Below the pieces are notes generated by a model. That model had not been told where the DNA came from, did no database searches, and was given only the letters and a program-made list of their open reading frames with translations. Below are positions 37,096 to 50,000 of a DNA stretch of 64,000 nucleotides, piece after piece. This DNA is from Phoronis australis (Eukaryota; Phoronida; Phoronidae). A program made the position numbers and the translations under genes. Within the stretch, counting starts at the first letter, position 1. Each line of letters starts with the position of its first letter. The stretch covers positions 660,901-724,900 of the forward strand of contig NMRA01000017.1 of assembly GCA_002633005.1 (NCBI GenBank). Direction: 5' to 3'.

Positions 37096-37749
37096 CTATG
37101 ATTTCTGTATGTGGTACACCATTCCAGGTTCTCCGTATAAATACCGCTCTACCCGAACACTCTCAATCAATTTCATCTTTCCTTCACTTTCCAGTTTTTG
37201 GAACAAGTTCATGCACGCTGAGGGAGAGTGGGATCCTTCAAATATTTTCATCACAATCACAATTTTGCCATCTTTCTTAACAACTCTCAAGAACTCCAAG
37301 ACAGAGTCAATAGGCATGGCGCAGGGAGCCACGGCACCCGAGACCACCGCAGCATCATAGGCTTCGCTATCTATTTCTGGTGTAGGGGCAGAGGAAACTG
37401 GATAGCAATAAATGTTTTTGTACAGACCCTTCGGTCTAGCTTTGTCCAACATTTCTTTGCACGGATCGACTGCATCCACATTGTGGAATCCAGACTTATG
37501 AAGTCCTTCCGCCACCCTGCCTGTGCCTGCGCCAAAGTCTATAATACGAGCAGTTTTGTTCTCGCCCAGCACCTCTGCCAGTTTTTTCGCGGCGAAGATA
37601 GGCGATTGAAATTCGGCATCGACTGTGTCTTTATCGTATGTGGTCGACCAGACGGCATACGAATTGGTTCCGTCTTTGTAAGACTTCTCCACAATTTGCT
37701 TGACACAAGCAAATCGTTCCTCTCTGCTCCGACTATCTTTACCCATCAT
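37096..37749 (-). CDS. METTL27: METTL27-like SAM-dependent methyltransferase, intronless
   Basis: A single uninterrupted frame of 217 residues runs from ATG (37749-37747) to TAG (37098-37096). The frame is open six codons further upstream but with no other ATG. A class I Rossmann methyltransferase is clear: motif I IIDFGAGTGRV (residues 69-79), the acidic loop VDAVDP ending at about 96 (D95 likely binds the SAM ribose), then YDAAVVSGAV and a VKKDGKIVIVM strand. The preceding YAVWSTTYDKDT segment and KARPKGLY after the acidic loop match the METTL27/WBSCR27 family. Its substrate is not established and should not be inferred here. The lack of introns contrasts with the intron-rich neighbours. 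Other METTL27-like paralogues remain possible, so the symbol is at family level. Confidence 0.78.
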   Translation of the reverse strand: MMGKDSRSREERFACVKQIVEKSYKDGTNSYAVWSTTYDKDTVDAEFQSPIFAAKKLAEVLGENKTARIIDFGAGTGRVAEGLHKSGFHNVDAVDPCKEMLDKARPKGLYKNIYCYPVSSAPTPEIDSEAYDAAVVSGAVAPCAMPIDSVLEFLRVVKKDGKIVIVMKIFEGSHSPSACMNLFQKLESEGKMKLIESVRVERYLYGEPGMVYHIQKS

Positions 37750-37814
37750 TCGTGACCACTTCTGCACACCTCACCACTCTTTTCTGTAATAGTTGATTAC
37801 AGTCGGCTCGCTTC

Positions 37815-37820
37815 TATATA
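37815..37820 (-). promoter_or_regulatory. TATA box of the METTL27-like gene
   Basis: On the minus strand, CATATATAG lies about 66 bp upstream of the ATG. A start site about 30 bp downstream would leave a 5' UTR of roughly 40 nt. The position supports a functional promoter. It is a short motif, so confidence is moderate. Confidence 0.5.
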
Positions 37821-38070
37821 TGAGGGACGGACTGTTTGACGTCACCGCAATATAGGGTATCGTCTATCGTTGGCCACTGAGAGCGAAAGTGTCGCTCATA
37901 AATTACGCTGGTAGAATACGAACGTAGTAAGCGGACTCGTTTACTTACGAACCGTCCGGGTGAAACTGTCGCTCTTATACGCTCGACACTTCGCTCGTGC
38001 TTTACGACAGTAAACATTATATCCAATGACAGATTGGTCTGCAGGTCACGTGAGCTATAAGGCAATGCCC

Positions 38071-38187
38071 GTAATTTTACGCTCGTATTTTCACTCGTAA
38101 TTTCACGTTCATAATTTTACGTTCGTTGTCCTCGTAATTTTACTTTTGTAATTTTACACTCGTACTTTTACGCTCATATTTTTGCGC
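38071..38187. repeat. Degenerate array of GTAATTTTACGCTC motifs
   Basis: Seven or so 14-19 bp units recur, of the form GTAATTTTACGCTC, GTAATTTCACGTTC, GTAATTTTACACTC and so on. The array begins about 320 bp upstream of the METTL27-like ATG. Confidence 0.8.
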
Positions 38188-38728
38188 ATGTTATGAAGTG
38201 TTCAGAAGGTAAAATCTCAGGTTTGAAGCATATTCATAAGTGCAAAAAATAAAAAATATCGAAGACTGATCGAAATTTTTTACTTGCTGTCCTAGCCATC
38301 CCAGGCATTTGAAAGTAGTCCGTTTTAGTACATACTGAAGTTTCAAAATGTTTATCTTGTTGGTTTTCTGAAATGCTTTTACTTTGTTTGTTTGTTAAAA
38401 TTAACATACTTTTTCAATATTTAGGTCAAGTTTCATTCTCTTTCTCATATCAGTGCGTGCTGATGACTAAAAGGCACAGGTTCAAAACGGTTTTCGGGGC
38501 TAATGAAGTAGAATTTTCAAATGTAAGTGATAAATCACTCATTCTTTAATCAAGATATTTGAATTACAGACCGTTTGCTCCACATAAACAATGCCAACTG
38601 TGACGGTTTCCCCTGAATGGCCCACGTTACTCTTTTCACGCCCGAAGAGTGTAAATATTTCGAGCGTTTAGCAGACTATAGACTTTAACTCGGGAAAAGT
38701 ATATCCTGGAGGTAGAAAGCTAGATTTT

Positions 38729-38877
38729 GGGTGGCGCACCATAGGGGGCTGGGGGGCTATAGCCCCCCACTTTTTTCAGTGACTACGCTGCACATGGTCC
38801 ATAGGCGATGCACCACAGGGGGACTGAAGTGGCTTTATCCCCCTCCCCCACTTTTTTCAGTGCTGCGCCGCCCATGC
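38729..38877. repeat. GC-rich palindromic dimer, copy 1
   Basis: Two half-units of about 75 bp, each with GGCTATAGCCCCC-type palindromes and ending GCTGCGCCGCCCATG. Closely related to 58459-58604 in the same orientation. Confidence 0.8.
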
Positions 38878-40830
38878 AAAAAACACGACCATATTTCGTT
38901 TGATAAATGTCCAAGATGGCCGCTAAAGCTCTGACGCAGTTTTATTAATTATCTCTTCGTTTTCCTTTTTATGCAAAATTTTGATTTTTTTTTCATAAAA
39001 ATCATATTTTTGAAAGCCTCTCGTTCAACAATGTAACAGTCAAAGAACAAACAAGTAATCAAAGAGGATTTTGGACAACACTGCATAAAGCATACTTTCT
39101 GAAATTAATGGTAAACAAATTATTACGAGGTGATCAATCTCTCCCTTGGTTGATAAGTTACTCTATATCATTTGTCCGTCCAATAACCAATCAGAATAGA
39201 CCGGAGCCGTCTAGTCTCTGCTGTAGTATTAGTCTAGGTAGTTCATGGTTCAAACCACGACCACCTCTCGTCTACGAGAAAGTCAGAACACAACTGTTAT
39301 ACTAAACACGTGGTTCACTGGTGTTGTGGCACGTGTTTCAGTTGTTATCAGTTTAGGGCTCTAGTGTACTTGTAACTCGTCTGTAATTTATTCTATTTCT
39401 CGTAAATACGACATATAGTCGCTAAAAATACAAGAGCCGTAAGAGCCAAAAGACCAAGTCGAGGTGACCTCAATCAGCTCAAAGCGTGCTTCAAGGATAA
39501 TCTTTTGAAGCATTGCTTCTGACGCTGAAAAAACCGCGGATGTCGTACATGTAACTGAGACTGGGTTGCCAAAAAGTTTGAAACAAGTTCCTTAACTCTT
39601 GCAAACCACACAATTTTGAAGGAATTCAATTTATGAGAGCAAGGTTCTTAATGAGGAGGGGATATTCAGCGATTTTTGGATTTCAAGTTAGCTAATAAAC
39701 CTTAATATCTATCATTGGAATGAACCAACACGTTAACTCGAATAAATGCGGAAAATGTTTTGGGGGACCCTCAAGCTCCGCGGGATGCGCCGTCTTCCAT
39801 GCTGTTCGAGTTTCCCCTTAAAAATCTGCCAGCATGCCTACGGGAATTGCTTTTGTTTTGTTAAACAACGAATTTATTGACTCATAATTTACATGCATGT
39901 TAACATATCTAGGAAAATCGTGGATGATTTTTTGACAATAAGAAGTTAATCTTGTAAGAACTGATCATGATTCAGTGGAAGTTCTGAAAATCATTTTCAT
40001 CCGATACTCAAATAGCAAAGAACACTAGACGATTGCTGGTCCTGAAATACCTCACAAAGATATTCACGAAATTCAGACAGTCCTACAGGGTGTCCCAAAA
40101 TATAGTCACAATTCAAACGACAATAAATGTATTGTTTATGGACTTCGGAAAAAGAATAGCGGTTTAAATTCACAAACACTTGATCAAATTAAACGTATTG
40201 CTCAAGAACTTGGGAAGACTTTATATTGTCTTTGCACGTCCTTGATGTTTTTTTTTTAATTTCTATAGTAGAATTGCGCAATAAATCTTTGTTCTCCGAA
40301 ACTGAGAATCGTTTGTTTGACATTCCTGTGCATTCAGAGCACGGGATTGCTCACACATTACGCGCCCACTTTCAAAACAAGGTGCAACCACACAGAAAGT
40401 CCGGGCGCAGATAAAATCTGATCTACTTAATTTGAACTCCTGGCGTTAATGGAAATGTAAGAACACTTGATTCAACTGATCCCAGCTACCGGAAAATGGG
40501 CTCCCCGTATTTTATAAATTTTTTTTTGAAACAGTCGTAAAGGCAGTATGACAGTACACAACGGACCTTGGAACTCCACTGCTTCAGAGCAATGAACTTT
40601 CCCCTAACTGGACTATTATAAAATTAATCTTGACCTTAGGACCAGCGCAGACGGATATACGAACTGAGCTGCAGCTGTCTCAACGGCTAGCCAATTTCCT
40701 AGTAGTAGTAGTTTCTATTGATTATCAAATCATAAACGATGGTTTCAAAATAATGTAAAGCTACAACAGTCCAACGAAAAACATATTAAAAAATAACAAA
40801 CATTTTATTGGAAATGGAGGCAATAGGAAA

Positions 40831-40901
40831 GGGCATAATAACGAGTTTGTACAATATATATCAGTAGGGCATAATAACGAGTTTGTACAATATATATCAG
40901 T
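40831..40901. repeat. 36-bp direct duplication
   Basis: GGGCATAATAACGAGTTTGT begins at 40831 and again at 40867, and the duplicated units are essentially identical. Confidence 0.9.
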
Positions 40902-40959
40902 ATGAAATGCTTAGCGTAACTTTCATTACTGCAGTTATATAGGTTGCCTATTTGTTTGT

Positions 40960-41160
40960 CGAGTTGTCTCAACAATGACATGTATTGTCTTGTACGTTGG
41001 CGAAAGCAAATCTGATATTGTTGACAAGAGGGCAACTGAAATGCAATACACGTTCCTCTGTTTGAACCTCACTACCACATTGTGAGCAGAGTGACGTATT
41101 CTCGTTCACATTCCCGACATACGATTCGTATTTACCGTACACCTGAGCAGAGCATGCGTG
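40960..41160 (-). pseudogene. Possible non-LTR retrotransposon C-terminal relic
   Basis: A minus-strand frame reads LCSQCGSEVQTEERVLHFSC, a CX2C...HX2C arrangement resembling the zinc-knuckle tail found after the reverse transcriptase of many LINE-type elements. The frame then hits a stop, with similar composition resuming in another frame. No reverse transcriptase is left. The call rests on one short motif. Confidence 0.3.
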
Positions 41161-42073
41161 CACCCAGCCCTTCAATATGGGGGACTCGAATTCCCGACGT
41201 TGTGGACCTTTTGCTAACAATGCCAAATGGGGGGGGGCTCATTCGAGCCCCCGAGCCCCCTCCCCCTGGGTGCGCGCATGGAAGGTAGTGCTGCAGTGGT
41301 AAAATAAGAGGTACGTAGGCGCCCAAAGCCCACCGTACCTTGAGCACTGAACGTACATGTAACTTATGATGCGTAGGCGCTACGTTCAAATGCCAAAAGT
41401 CGGTTGGCTGCGCCTACGTGCGCCTACGCCCCACTACAGCACTGCGTGAGGGCAGTGCCAGTGCCAGCTATCTGCCGAGCTGTTTTGGCTTTTATAGGCT
41501 TCATTCTTTACTATCTCTGAAATTGTATAGTAAGAACTAAGTTGTGATAGCTGCCTCCCTCGGGTTTCCCCCGCCCACATATGGCGGGCGTGGGAATCGG
41601 TTCAAAATTGACAACATCTCGAGAATGGCATGGGGTGTGGGGGACGTTCGCGATAGCTAGGAAGGGGAGACGGGAGGTGGAGTCAGGGCAAACGTTTGGA
41701 GAAGGAGAGTAGTTTGTGATCCATAAATAATTTTTACCTTTCTATGAGTCTGAATTTGATTGGTTTAGACATTATATTTGGAACCTTTACATCACCCCCA
41801 TTGCATTGAGGCAGGGGCCAGTCGCGGCTCAGTCGTACTCATGTAATTGCACTAATGTCCTGCGTTGTTCAATAAAGTAGTCGCGGCACATCTCCGAACT
41901 ATCCTTACTGTGTCTACTTGGCCAGATACACCTATTGGACGACCTCGGGTAACCTTCCACGTTTTTGGTCCCGTGTCCTATCGCAGAGAATGGATCTGCG
42001 ATGACTGAAGTGGCAAAGAGGGGGTCCCACGAGGCCATTTGGCTCAACTGCTTACCAAATCAGGGTACCAATC

Positions 42074-42130
42074 CAGTGGCGGATTTGGGGGGGCCAAGGG
42101 GGCCATGGCCCCCTAAAATTCTACCAGATA
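42074..42130. repeat. CAGTGGCGGAT-type transposon end (fragment)
   Basis: CAGTGGCGGATTTGGGGGGG is a terminus of the same style as those at 43476 and 51438. No matching right end was found nearby. Confidence 0.5.
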
Positions 42131-42308
42131 GGGGCCTACCATTTGGCAGTTCGGGTGCGAATTGCTGACTAGCACATGAGCGCAACCACAGGGGCTCGGA
42201 GGTGAATAAACAATGCATAGGCCCTGAACAAACCACGTTTACCGTTTTTTTAGTCAATTAAAATGTCCGCAAACCCAAAAATTAGAGACCCTTGCATCCC
42301 TACATTTT

Positions 42309-42638
42309 ATGCTGGGCACGCGCATCTGCCGAAATTCTGGTTATTCCTGTGCCCTGGCCCCCTTAACTCAAAATTCTGGATGGGGCCCCTGCAATCTCAA
42401 TGACTTCACTGCCAAAGCCTTTGCTCGGCTGCCTCATCTACAGTCTAGTAGGCTCAGTTCCGGAGGATTCAAAGATCTGACTGACCAAATGCTCGAACAC
42501 CACGAGGAAATAATTACTGGGGCAGATGCCATTGCCGCCGAATTGGAAAAAATAAGCGCTCTCGACGGCTGTCAGGGTTCATCTCTGCCATTCCTAAATC
42601 CGCTCCACCGCCAAGCAATTTTCGCTTATCGAACTTAG
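42309..42638 (+). other. Unrecognised open frame, probably not a gene
   Basis: A frame of 109 codons whose second half (DQMLEHHEEIITGADAIAAE and onward) has gene-like composition. The first part overlaps a GC-rich repeat end. No domain is recognised, and no splice context or promoter supports it. Confidence 0.2.
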
Positions 42639-43475
42639 GGGTCCATTCAAGAGTTTGTCACATTCTGGGCCATACTTGCGACTATAGTATACACAACAAC
42701 ACTCTTTCGAACGTTGGCTTTTCAAAGCAGAAAAAAATCCAAAACAACTGTTCTGTACAAGAATTAAACATGCATGGAACGGGAAACCATGGGCGAACGT
42801 TACGCCCGTAAATTACATGCCATTAATAATTAATTTATGTCGTTAAGAATCAATTTAAGCCACTAACAAGACTTAATTTACGCACGTAATTCACGTGCGA
42901 AACGTTCACCTATTTGGCCAAAGTAATAGTTATTCACTTTGAATATTGCAAGAATTTCTTGCCAAAATCGTCAGATTCCCCCTTTTCAAACACAGTGATC
43001 ACGTTTTCCCGCCATGTGAAATTTATTTATGCTCTTCGATGGTCATATTTTTGTTCAAGTGTAATTTCTGGAATGAAAAGTGAAAGCCTTGTGAATTTAT
43101 GTTAATCAACCGCGAGAATTGAAAATTCTTGTTCTGGTTTCAGTTTCTGCTTAGTAAAGTAAATGTGTTGAAATTTTTGTTCATTTGGGATTTCCATAAC
43201 CCCAGCGGTATATACCGGACAGAACTGGCCTAGTCAAGTGTTCTCCCGGGGTCAAAGTAGTCATGCACTTTTCACTTACGCAACCTCTGTTTGGGTATCC
43301 TGCGCAGACTCTCTAGATTGGCCTCACACGTTATCCGTTGTCAGAGCTGTGAGCCCTGGGAATCAGGTGAACCGTGTGTGCCTTTTACGCAAAGATATAC
43401 TATAACTATAAAATCTTTGTTTTACGTAGAGTAAACGACTGGAGTGTTTATTTGCCCACAGCGAACGGAAGTTGT

Positions 43476-43703
43476 CAGTGGCGGATCTAGGATACGATAA
43501 GGGGGTCACGGGGGCAAGATGTTGCCTCGGGGAATTGGGCAAAGCCTGACTGTGCACAAGCGGCCCGAAAGTTGCCGGGGGCCGGGGATCTGGACCTTCT
43601 GTGAGAAAATCTATCGATGGCCAAAAAAAAAAAAAATATTAAAAATCGGGAACATGATTCCGCCGCGATCTGGGGTCTGACCATCTCTTTATCCGCTACC
43701 GGT
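43476..43703. mobile_element. CAGTGGCGGATCTAGG element, probable
   Basis: The left end is CAGTGGCGGATCTAGG. The right boundary near 43703 (ATCCGCTACCGG) is only a weak inverted match. The interior is GC-rich, then has a run of A. Probably a short hAT-type derivative. Confidence 0.4.
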
Positions 43704-46410
43704 CCTAGTTACTGAACTCAATATTTCTTCACCTTTCACACTCAGTGTTCCTGAGTGTTTCATTTTGCTTGTGTGGCATGTAGGGGTTTGGGTTCTTCAG
43801 CGCGTGGACGGCAGCCGGTCGCTATATCAATTCCTTACAACAACAGAACCAATGAGCTGTATAAATCTTAATTTATCTCACATGTGGTTGTACAGAAACA
43901 AAATTTGTATACAGGCCAGATTTTGCTAGTATCTGGCCGGTAAAATGTGTTTTGCATTTTAGAAAATTTTCCAGTTCAATTGAAAACGCAAGCCAAACGC
44001 AAGTTCACAGGCAGCGTGGCCTGAAATTTTGGGAACTGGGTCTGAAGAAATTCAATTGTGGAAGACTTTTGATATTATTCATCGTAAATAGGCCCTATCA
44101 TGATCCCCCCTTAAAATATTTGTTGATCGGATTGATTGATTGAACTCTTCCGGGTCATGAAGTAAAAATTTCCACCGACACTGTCTCGCAAGAGGGCACT
44201 GCACAAATGAAGTATTGCCTAAGCACACGCAAAACACAAAAGTTGCACTGAAGAGTTGTAGTGCAGTGTTATCTCCGAGAAATCGTTCCAAAAGGTGGAA
44301 TGGCTGAGAACATACAAGTAATTCTGTGTACTTTTAGTTTCGCTGATCATCCAGTTTCGCATTTCAAGGCACTGGTCAGATATAGCGGTCCTTAGGTCGC
44401 TTAGAGAACTAGATTTATCCAGGCACCGATCCAGACTCCAGAGTACACGAACAACACTGACCAGACAATAGTCAACTCAACACGTAGCCAATACTCAGCT
44501 CTTAAACAAAGCTGAAGGTCCATCGCAGGGTTTTTACCACTTGTTGAAATCGATACAGAAAAATAATGGGAGGAAAATTGTTTTCAGTCTGTCAGTACTT
44601 ACCAAATCAAATTCTCTTTACAATACATCCGGTTATATTTCGCCTCTTTTTACCTTTCTCTAACAATAATGAATTAAATCGTCTGCCCTCTTCTGTCCTC
44701 AGTTTTTGACTCAATGACATCATCTAGTGACCCGATTGCCAGCCAATGAGCCCAGTGAATGCTTTAGTCTAGATAAGTTCACCGGTAGGTTAAGAAATGC
44801 TGAAATGTCTTATTGATGTGACAAGCGAAAAGTAAAAAGTCGAATCCTCGAGTGAATAAGTTCTTTCAGAGGGCTTGATTTCCACGCAGTTATATTCGCT
44901 GTATTATTTCTTAAGATAAATGTGTTCACATGATTGCTGTTTCAACGTGTACAGGTTAATTTTTGATATGCAATTTGAGTGTGATGTCATGTGTATGTCA
45001 CTTGATTTTACACACTGTGCCAACTTCCAACCTTATTTAAGGACTAGTTTACCGAGTAGACTACACGTAGCTCCTCTGTTGGCTGACGAGAGGCTACAAT
45101 ATACTCCCCATCAGATATTAATTTCATCCCTGCATATTTTAAACGGGCTGTAGTCTAATCCAGTCGCTGAATAATCACTTGAAAAGTGCTTACTTTTTTA
45201 GCAATCCTTTCAAGTTCTATGCGTATCCTGGATGAAGCATGTCTACGGGAATTAGGATTATTTTAGCAAAGAATTCCAACTCCACTTTTTGGTCACCATT
45301 AAATTTTTCACCACACGTGGTAACCATAGTAGGTCACATGGCAATGACATCACGTGAATTACACAAGAGCCTGAGCAGAGCGCATAACCTGACCCATGAC
45401 ATTTGGGAATAGTGGTCTGGGAGGATATCAGGAGGAAGTGGTTAGATTTGTATCTCTTGGCCTTTTTGATTGTGAACTGGTGTGAATCTGTGCAATCTGA
45501 GGGCCCTCTTGGAAGGCAGTGTTATCACTGAAGAGGCCACCCTCATTTTAAATATCACAATGATAAATAACTAAATAAACTTCCTCAAAATGGCACAGGG
45601 AGGGGAAGCTGGAGTGAACCTCGACAAATTTTCATGGATATATGCTTGGTTCTTTCGATGTTATTTGCTTTATTTTGAAATTATTAACTTTTTCTGTGGA
45701 TATGCTATCACCTGTGGTCACAGGCATTGATGCTTAACTTAATATTCATGTAGTGAAAACATAATCTAATAAATTTGAAAAACGAGTTGTTGGTAGTGAA
45801 GATAATTTTTATTTTTGAAAGAATAAGACAGTGTTCTTATAAACGTCACATTACCAAGAATAGTTTTTGTCTTGAACCTGTCTTCAGGGTGTTATTAATT
45901 TTCAAAGAATTAAAATCTACGTCAACATTTAACATTTTGTCTAAATTAAAATTAAAATTTAATACCAAAACTTTGTACTTAGTAACTCCCTATTTTTAGT
46001 AATTTACAGAGGACGCATCTCACGCCACTGAGTACTGTGAAAGGTGGCGAGAATTGATGATGCCATGTTGATGTTTTGTGTTTATGATTATGGATCTCTT
46101 CTAAAAACTTTTTTCCAATCCAAATTACATTTGATTTAGAATAACCAGTAATATCTGCATGTAAATCATTACCTTGATTGTCTCTGCCAAAGAACCTGGA
46201 GCCCGTCTGAAATAAATGTTGTATCATTTGCATGCTTAACTAACTGTGAATGCTGATCAAGGATGATAAATAAATCCATGAAAGCTGATTTTCCAAAAGC
46301 AAGTAGCTTACCATCCAAACTCTCTTTGGAGGCTAATTACAGCATCAATTTGCTATTTACCTTGTGTGGAACACATCTGGTACATTTATGATTGCAGTGT
46401 TATTTTTCAG

Positions 46411-47085
46411 AATGTGGAAGAGCTAGTTACGTTTTTGGTGTCAATGGGGTTCGACCTTGATGATAGCCATGAAGCAGTGCAAGCTGGGAAATTCAGTGTA
46501 CAGGAAGCTGTGGAATGGTGGGTAATGTGGGCAAGCGTAAGAGAGTCTATGTTCATTAGGCTGTTAGTATGAATGAATTTGCTATCTGAATCTTTCTCAA
46601 TGTTTTTCATGGTATACATAAGTACCTAAGCCCTTGCATTTGTGCAGGTAGAAATATAGTTATGTTTCTGTACCGAGACGGTCTGTATTACGATATGAGC
46701 CTCTACTATTGCCCATCGTCTCACATCCATCTTAAGAGGTTTGTCATTGCTACAGTTCCTTGATTTGGATTGAATTGTGTTAACAAAATTTTCTTACATG
46801 TTCCTGTTTTGTACTTACTTCCGACCTTTTGAAACTGATTATTTGTGACTGGAAGTCATCCTTTTATTGCTTTTTACGGGTCTATTTAATTGGTATTTAT
46901 CATGTGAATATTTAGCTTTTCAAGTGCAACACAATATTTCTTGTGCTTAGCAATCTAATCATTTTCTCATAGCAAGGAATTATGTACAAAGTATTCCATC
47001 TTCTTTTTTACACACTTTTAGGATATTGGCTGGAAAACCGGGAGCAGTACAGACAAGACATGTGCCTTCCTTATCTCTCAGGCCT
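46411..47085 (+). other. UBA domain exons
   Basis: Exons 46411-46517 and 47022-47085 encode NVEELVTFLVSMGFDLDDSH, continuing EAVQAGKFSVQEAVEWILAG. This fits a three-helix ubiquitin-associated domain with the MGF loop used to bind ubiquitin and the ..A.EW(I/L) end of helix 3. The intron splits the W codon (TG|G). Confidence 0.85.
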
Positions 47086-50000
47086 GTGAGTAAGCCAAAT
47101 TGAATGTCATTTATCATCACCTTCAATGATGTCATACACAATAGCAGAGTTCCTATGTATTTCAGAATCCCAAAAATTTTGCAAGAATCTTTACAGGAAT
47201 AATCTCCACTAATCTGTTTTTTCCTCATGTGATTGTGGAGAATCCCAGCAGATTCTGTAGACCCTACAGTCAGGCATTGAAACTGCCAATGTTGGACATT
47301 CTGTTCCAAAGTAACAGTGCTTTAACCCACCGTTAGTGAAATAGCCTTTTCAGCATAAGACAACATATGACGCATGAAATGTCCTCTATTTCCACAACAT
47401 GTTATTTGGCAGTTCTGATTGAGCCAATGAGACTGTCTTGCCACCTGATGACTGGTTTTTGCAGTGGGATTTCGAAGTCACGAATATGTACTGACATTAA
47501 TGCCTAAATGTGAAAAAATCTTAATATGCATTTTAACATATCCTTAAAAGATAAATAGGTGACTAAATGCCACTCAACAAATCGTGAAAAGTATATTGTG
47601 TGAGCAAAATATTGGCAACTCAAAATTTTGGCTACTCAAAATATTGACTCCTCAAAATATTGGCTCCTCAAATTATTGACATCTCGATTAGTGTGTATAT
47701 GATTTGATGTCTTCTTTATATTTTGTAATAAAACTTAAAAAATAACGGCTTCTATTTCTGTTGTTTAGAATCAAGCAAGTGCAATGGCGGAAGGATCCAA
47801 CCCATTCGTGAACCCTGTTGTGTTAAATGCTCCCGAGTTGGTAACAGATAATACTGAGGTGCCAATAGAGACCTCTGTTGTCAGTCGCAGTCACCTAAGC
47901 GACGAACAAAGAGAGATTAAGGAACGTTTTGAACGGAAACAAAGGGAAGAGGCTAAGAAGAAAGCTAGAGAAGAAAAAATGCAAGCTCGCAAGGTATTGC
48001 ATGCAAGTCACAATAATTAAGTTGACATTTTCTTCTGTTTTTATTACCCATTTGTAATATTTGAATTGACATTCTTCTTTTTTTATATCTTCAGTACAAA
48101 ACTGTACTAGCTTTCAACTGATCTTGTATTACCAGGCTCGTGAAGCGGCACTCAAACGGATTGCTGAGGACAGAAGTAAACAGAAGGTTCGAAAGACATC
48201 AGATACAGAAACCGAAGTTAAGCCCTCAGTCTCAAATCCTGAACGTGTTGCCGAGATGGACAACAGGTCCCAACAGGCTGCGCTTCAGGTTTGCATCATT
48301 TGTAATGTATCACATGACACGCGGAATGGCATAGTTATTGGTAGTTTTGTTATGCGGGCACCCTGCTAATGATGTGAGACACGATATTCACTAAATGTTG
48401 ACAATTAAGAAAAATGCTTTTGTTATCTGAATAAAATGAGAACAGAAAAATGATAACCCGCATAACGACGTTCGTAGAACAAGGGTTACACATGACCACC
48501 TGAATTCATGTTTTTAAATCATTGGTTCACCAGTGCCACCTAGTGACTGTTGGGCTGTCGTTGGTGATTCCTTCCTGTAGAAGGTGGATTAGAACCCAAA
48601 ATACCGTCTCGTTTGCAATTCTGACTCTAGTTTAACTCAACATTTAAATACTGTTTTGCTTTTCAGTTTCGTCTTCCCGATGGTCGCACACTGCGTCACA
48701 CTTTCACTGCAAACTCTACTCTGGAGGATGTGTTCAAGTTTTTGAAAGAAAAACGTGTGGATGTGGACAACACAATACTTATACAGGTTGGACAATTTCA
48801 GTTTTTAAATTTCAGTGTCATTTCAAATAACTTTACTAGAAAATTCTCTTTGGTTTAACTAGTTCATGAATATGTTTGTCTGAAGGCAGTCACATGTCCA
48901 CTGTTCATGTAATGAACTTTGACCTCTTGTTAGAGTTGCACCTGTCTTTCATCTGTGAACTGTTTCATTACTCGCTGTCGTTGGTTTTAGCCATTTCCTA
49001 GACACGAGTTCTCGTCGGAGGAGATATCCCAGTCATTAAGTCAGTTACACCTGGTTCCAAATGGCTCGCTAGTTGTAAAGATGGTGGAGAAACCAGCACA
49101 GGACAAGAAAAGTAGGTGGTATGAGACTGAGTGAGCATCTGTTGATGGATGGCTTTAGGCTAGAACTTGGAGAGCATGGGTCTCCCCACTCTGGCTGCCA
49201 AACAAAAGTAAGAATAGTGAAAAAGTCTGTGGACGTGGATTTTAGATACCAAAACATTACCCCAGGGTTCAGGATTTGACATGACATTTCATAGAAAGCT
49301 TCAATCATCTTTTGCTTGGGGTTGAAAGATGGTTCTTACCATGAGTGATGCAGAGGGAGTTGTTCATAACAAATTCCACTTTCCTAGGAATTTGCTGCAG
49401 TGTTAAAACTGAAGATTGAAATGTATTTTGTCTATGCATACAAGGAAGATGTGTGTATGGTACCGTAATGAGGGGATTGTCATTAGTCAACCAAAACTGA
49501 TCATTATCTGCGTTCGCACAAGTATATGCTTTGCTACATAGTTACCGTCAGAGGTCCTAAAGTCGTGAGTGCCCTAAAGTCGTGAACGATCTTATTTCCT
49601 CTTCTGCGCGGTCCTGCGACATCTGGCATTGAAGTTTCCAGCGTTCGTCTGCTTACGAACGTCAAACGAGTACCCGGACGTGTTCGTATTCACAATTTGA
49701 TAACAAACAGTGAGTGAGTGGCTTCTTTTTTCAAATGTATCTTAAAAACAGCATATTCCACTAATTCACTTTTTTGAGCATTTTGGGATATATTTTCGGA
49801 AATATTTATCGTGCAGATTTACTCAAACACGCGCTCCAGGGGTAGCTTGAACAATGTATCAAAATGTCCCAGGGTCGATCAAGTTTTGTAAGGCCAAAAC
49901 AATAAAATACAGAGCGATAATTGATGCTGGGTTCTTAGCGTTTTACGTGAACAACCTCATTGGAAACGACTGTGCACATCAGAGTTGGGTGCAAAACTTA

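Larger units (their letters stand above)
37750..46410. other. Gene-poor interval before the UBX-LRR gene
   Basis: I find no convincing coding exon. It holds a degenerate GTAATTTTACGCTC array (38071-38187), a GC-rich palindromic dimer (38729-38877), a 36-bp duplication (40831-40901), a possible retrotransposon relic (40960-41160), and CAGTGGCGGAT termini at 42074 and 43476. The first exon or exons of the UBX-LRR gene should lie here but were not found. Confidence 0.5.

Noticed and set aside
37109-37755. Plus-strand frames of up to 175 codons opposite the methyltransferase
   Set aside because: Antisense shadows of the METTL27-like coding sequence.
45595-45650. ATGGCACAGGGAGG frame as first exon of the UBX-LRR gene
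   Set aside because: No donor in the right phase and no UBA-like sequence; unsupported.
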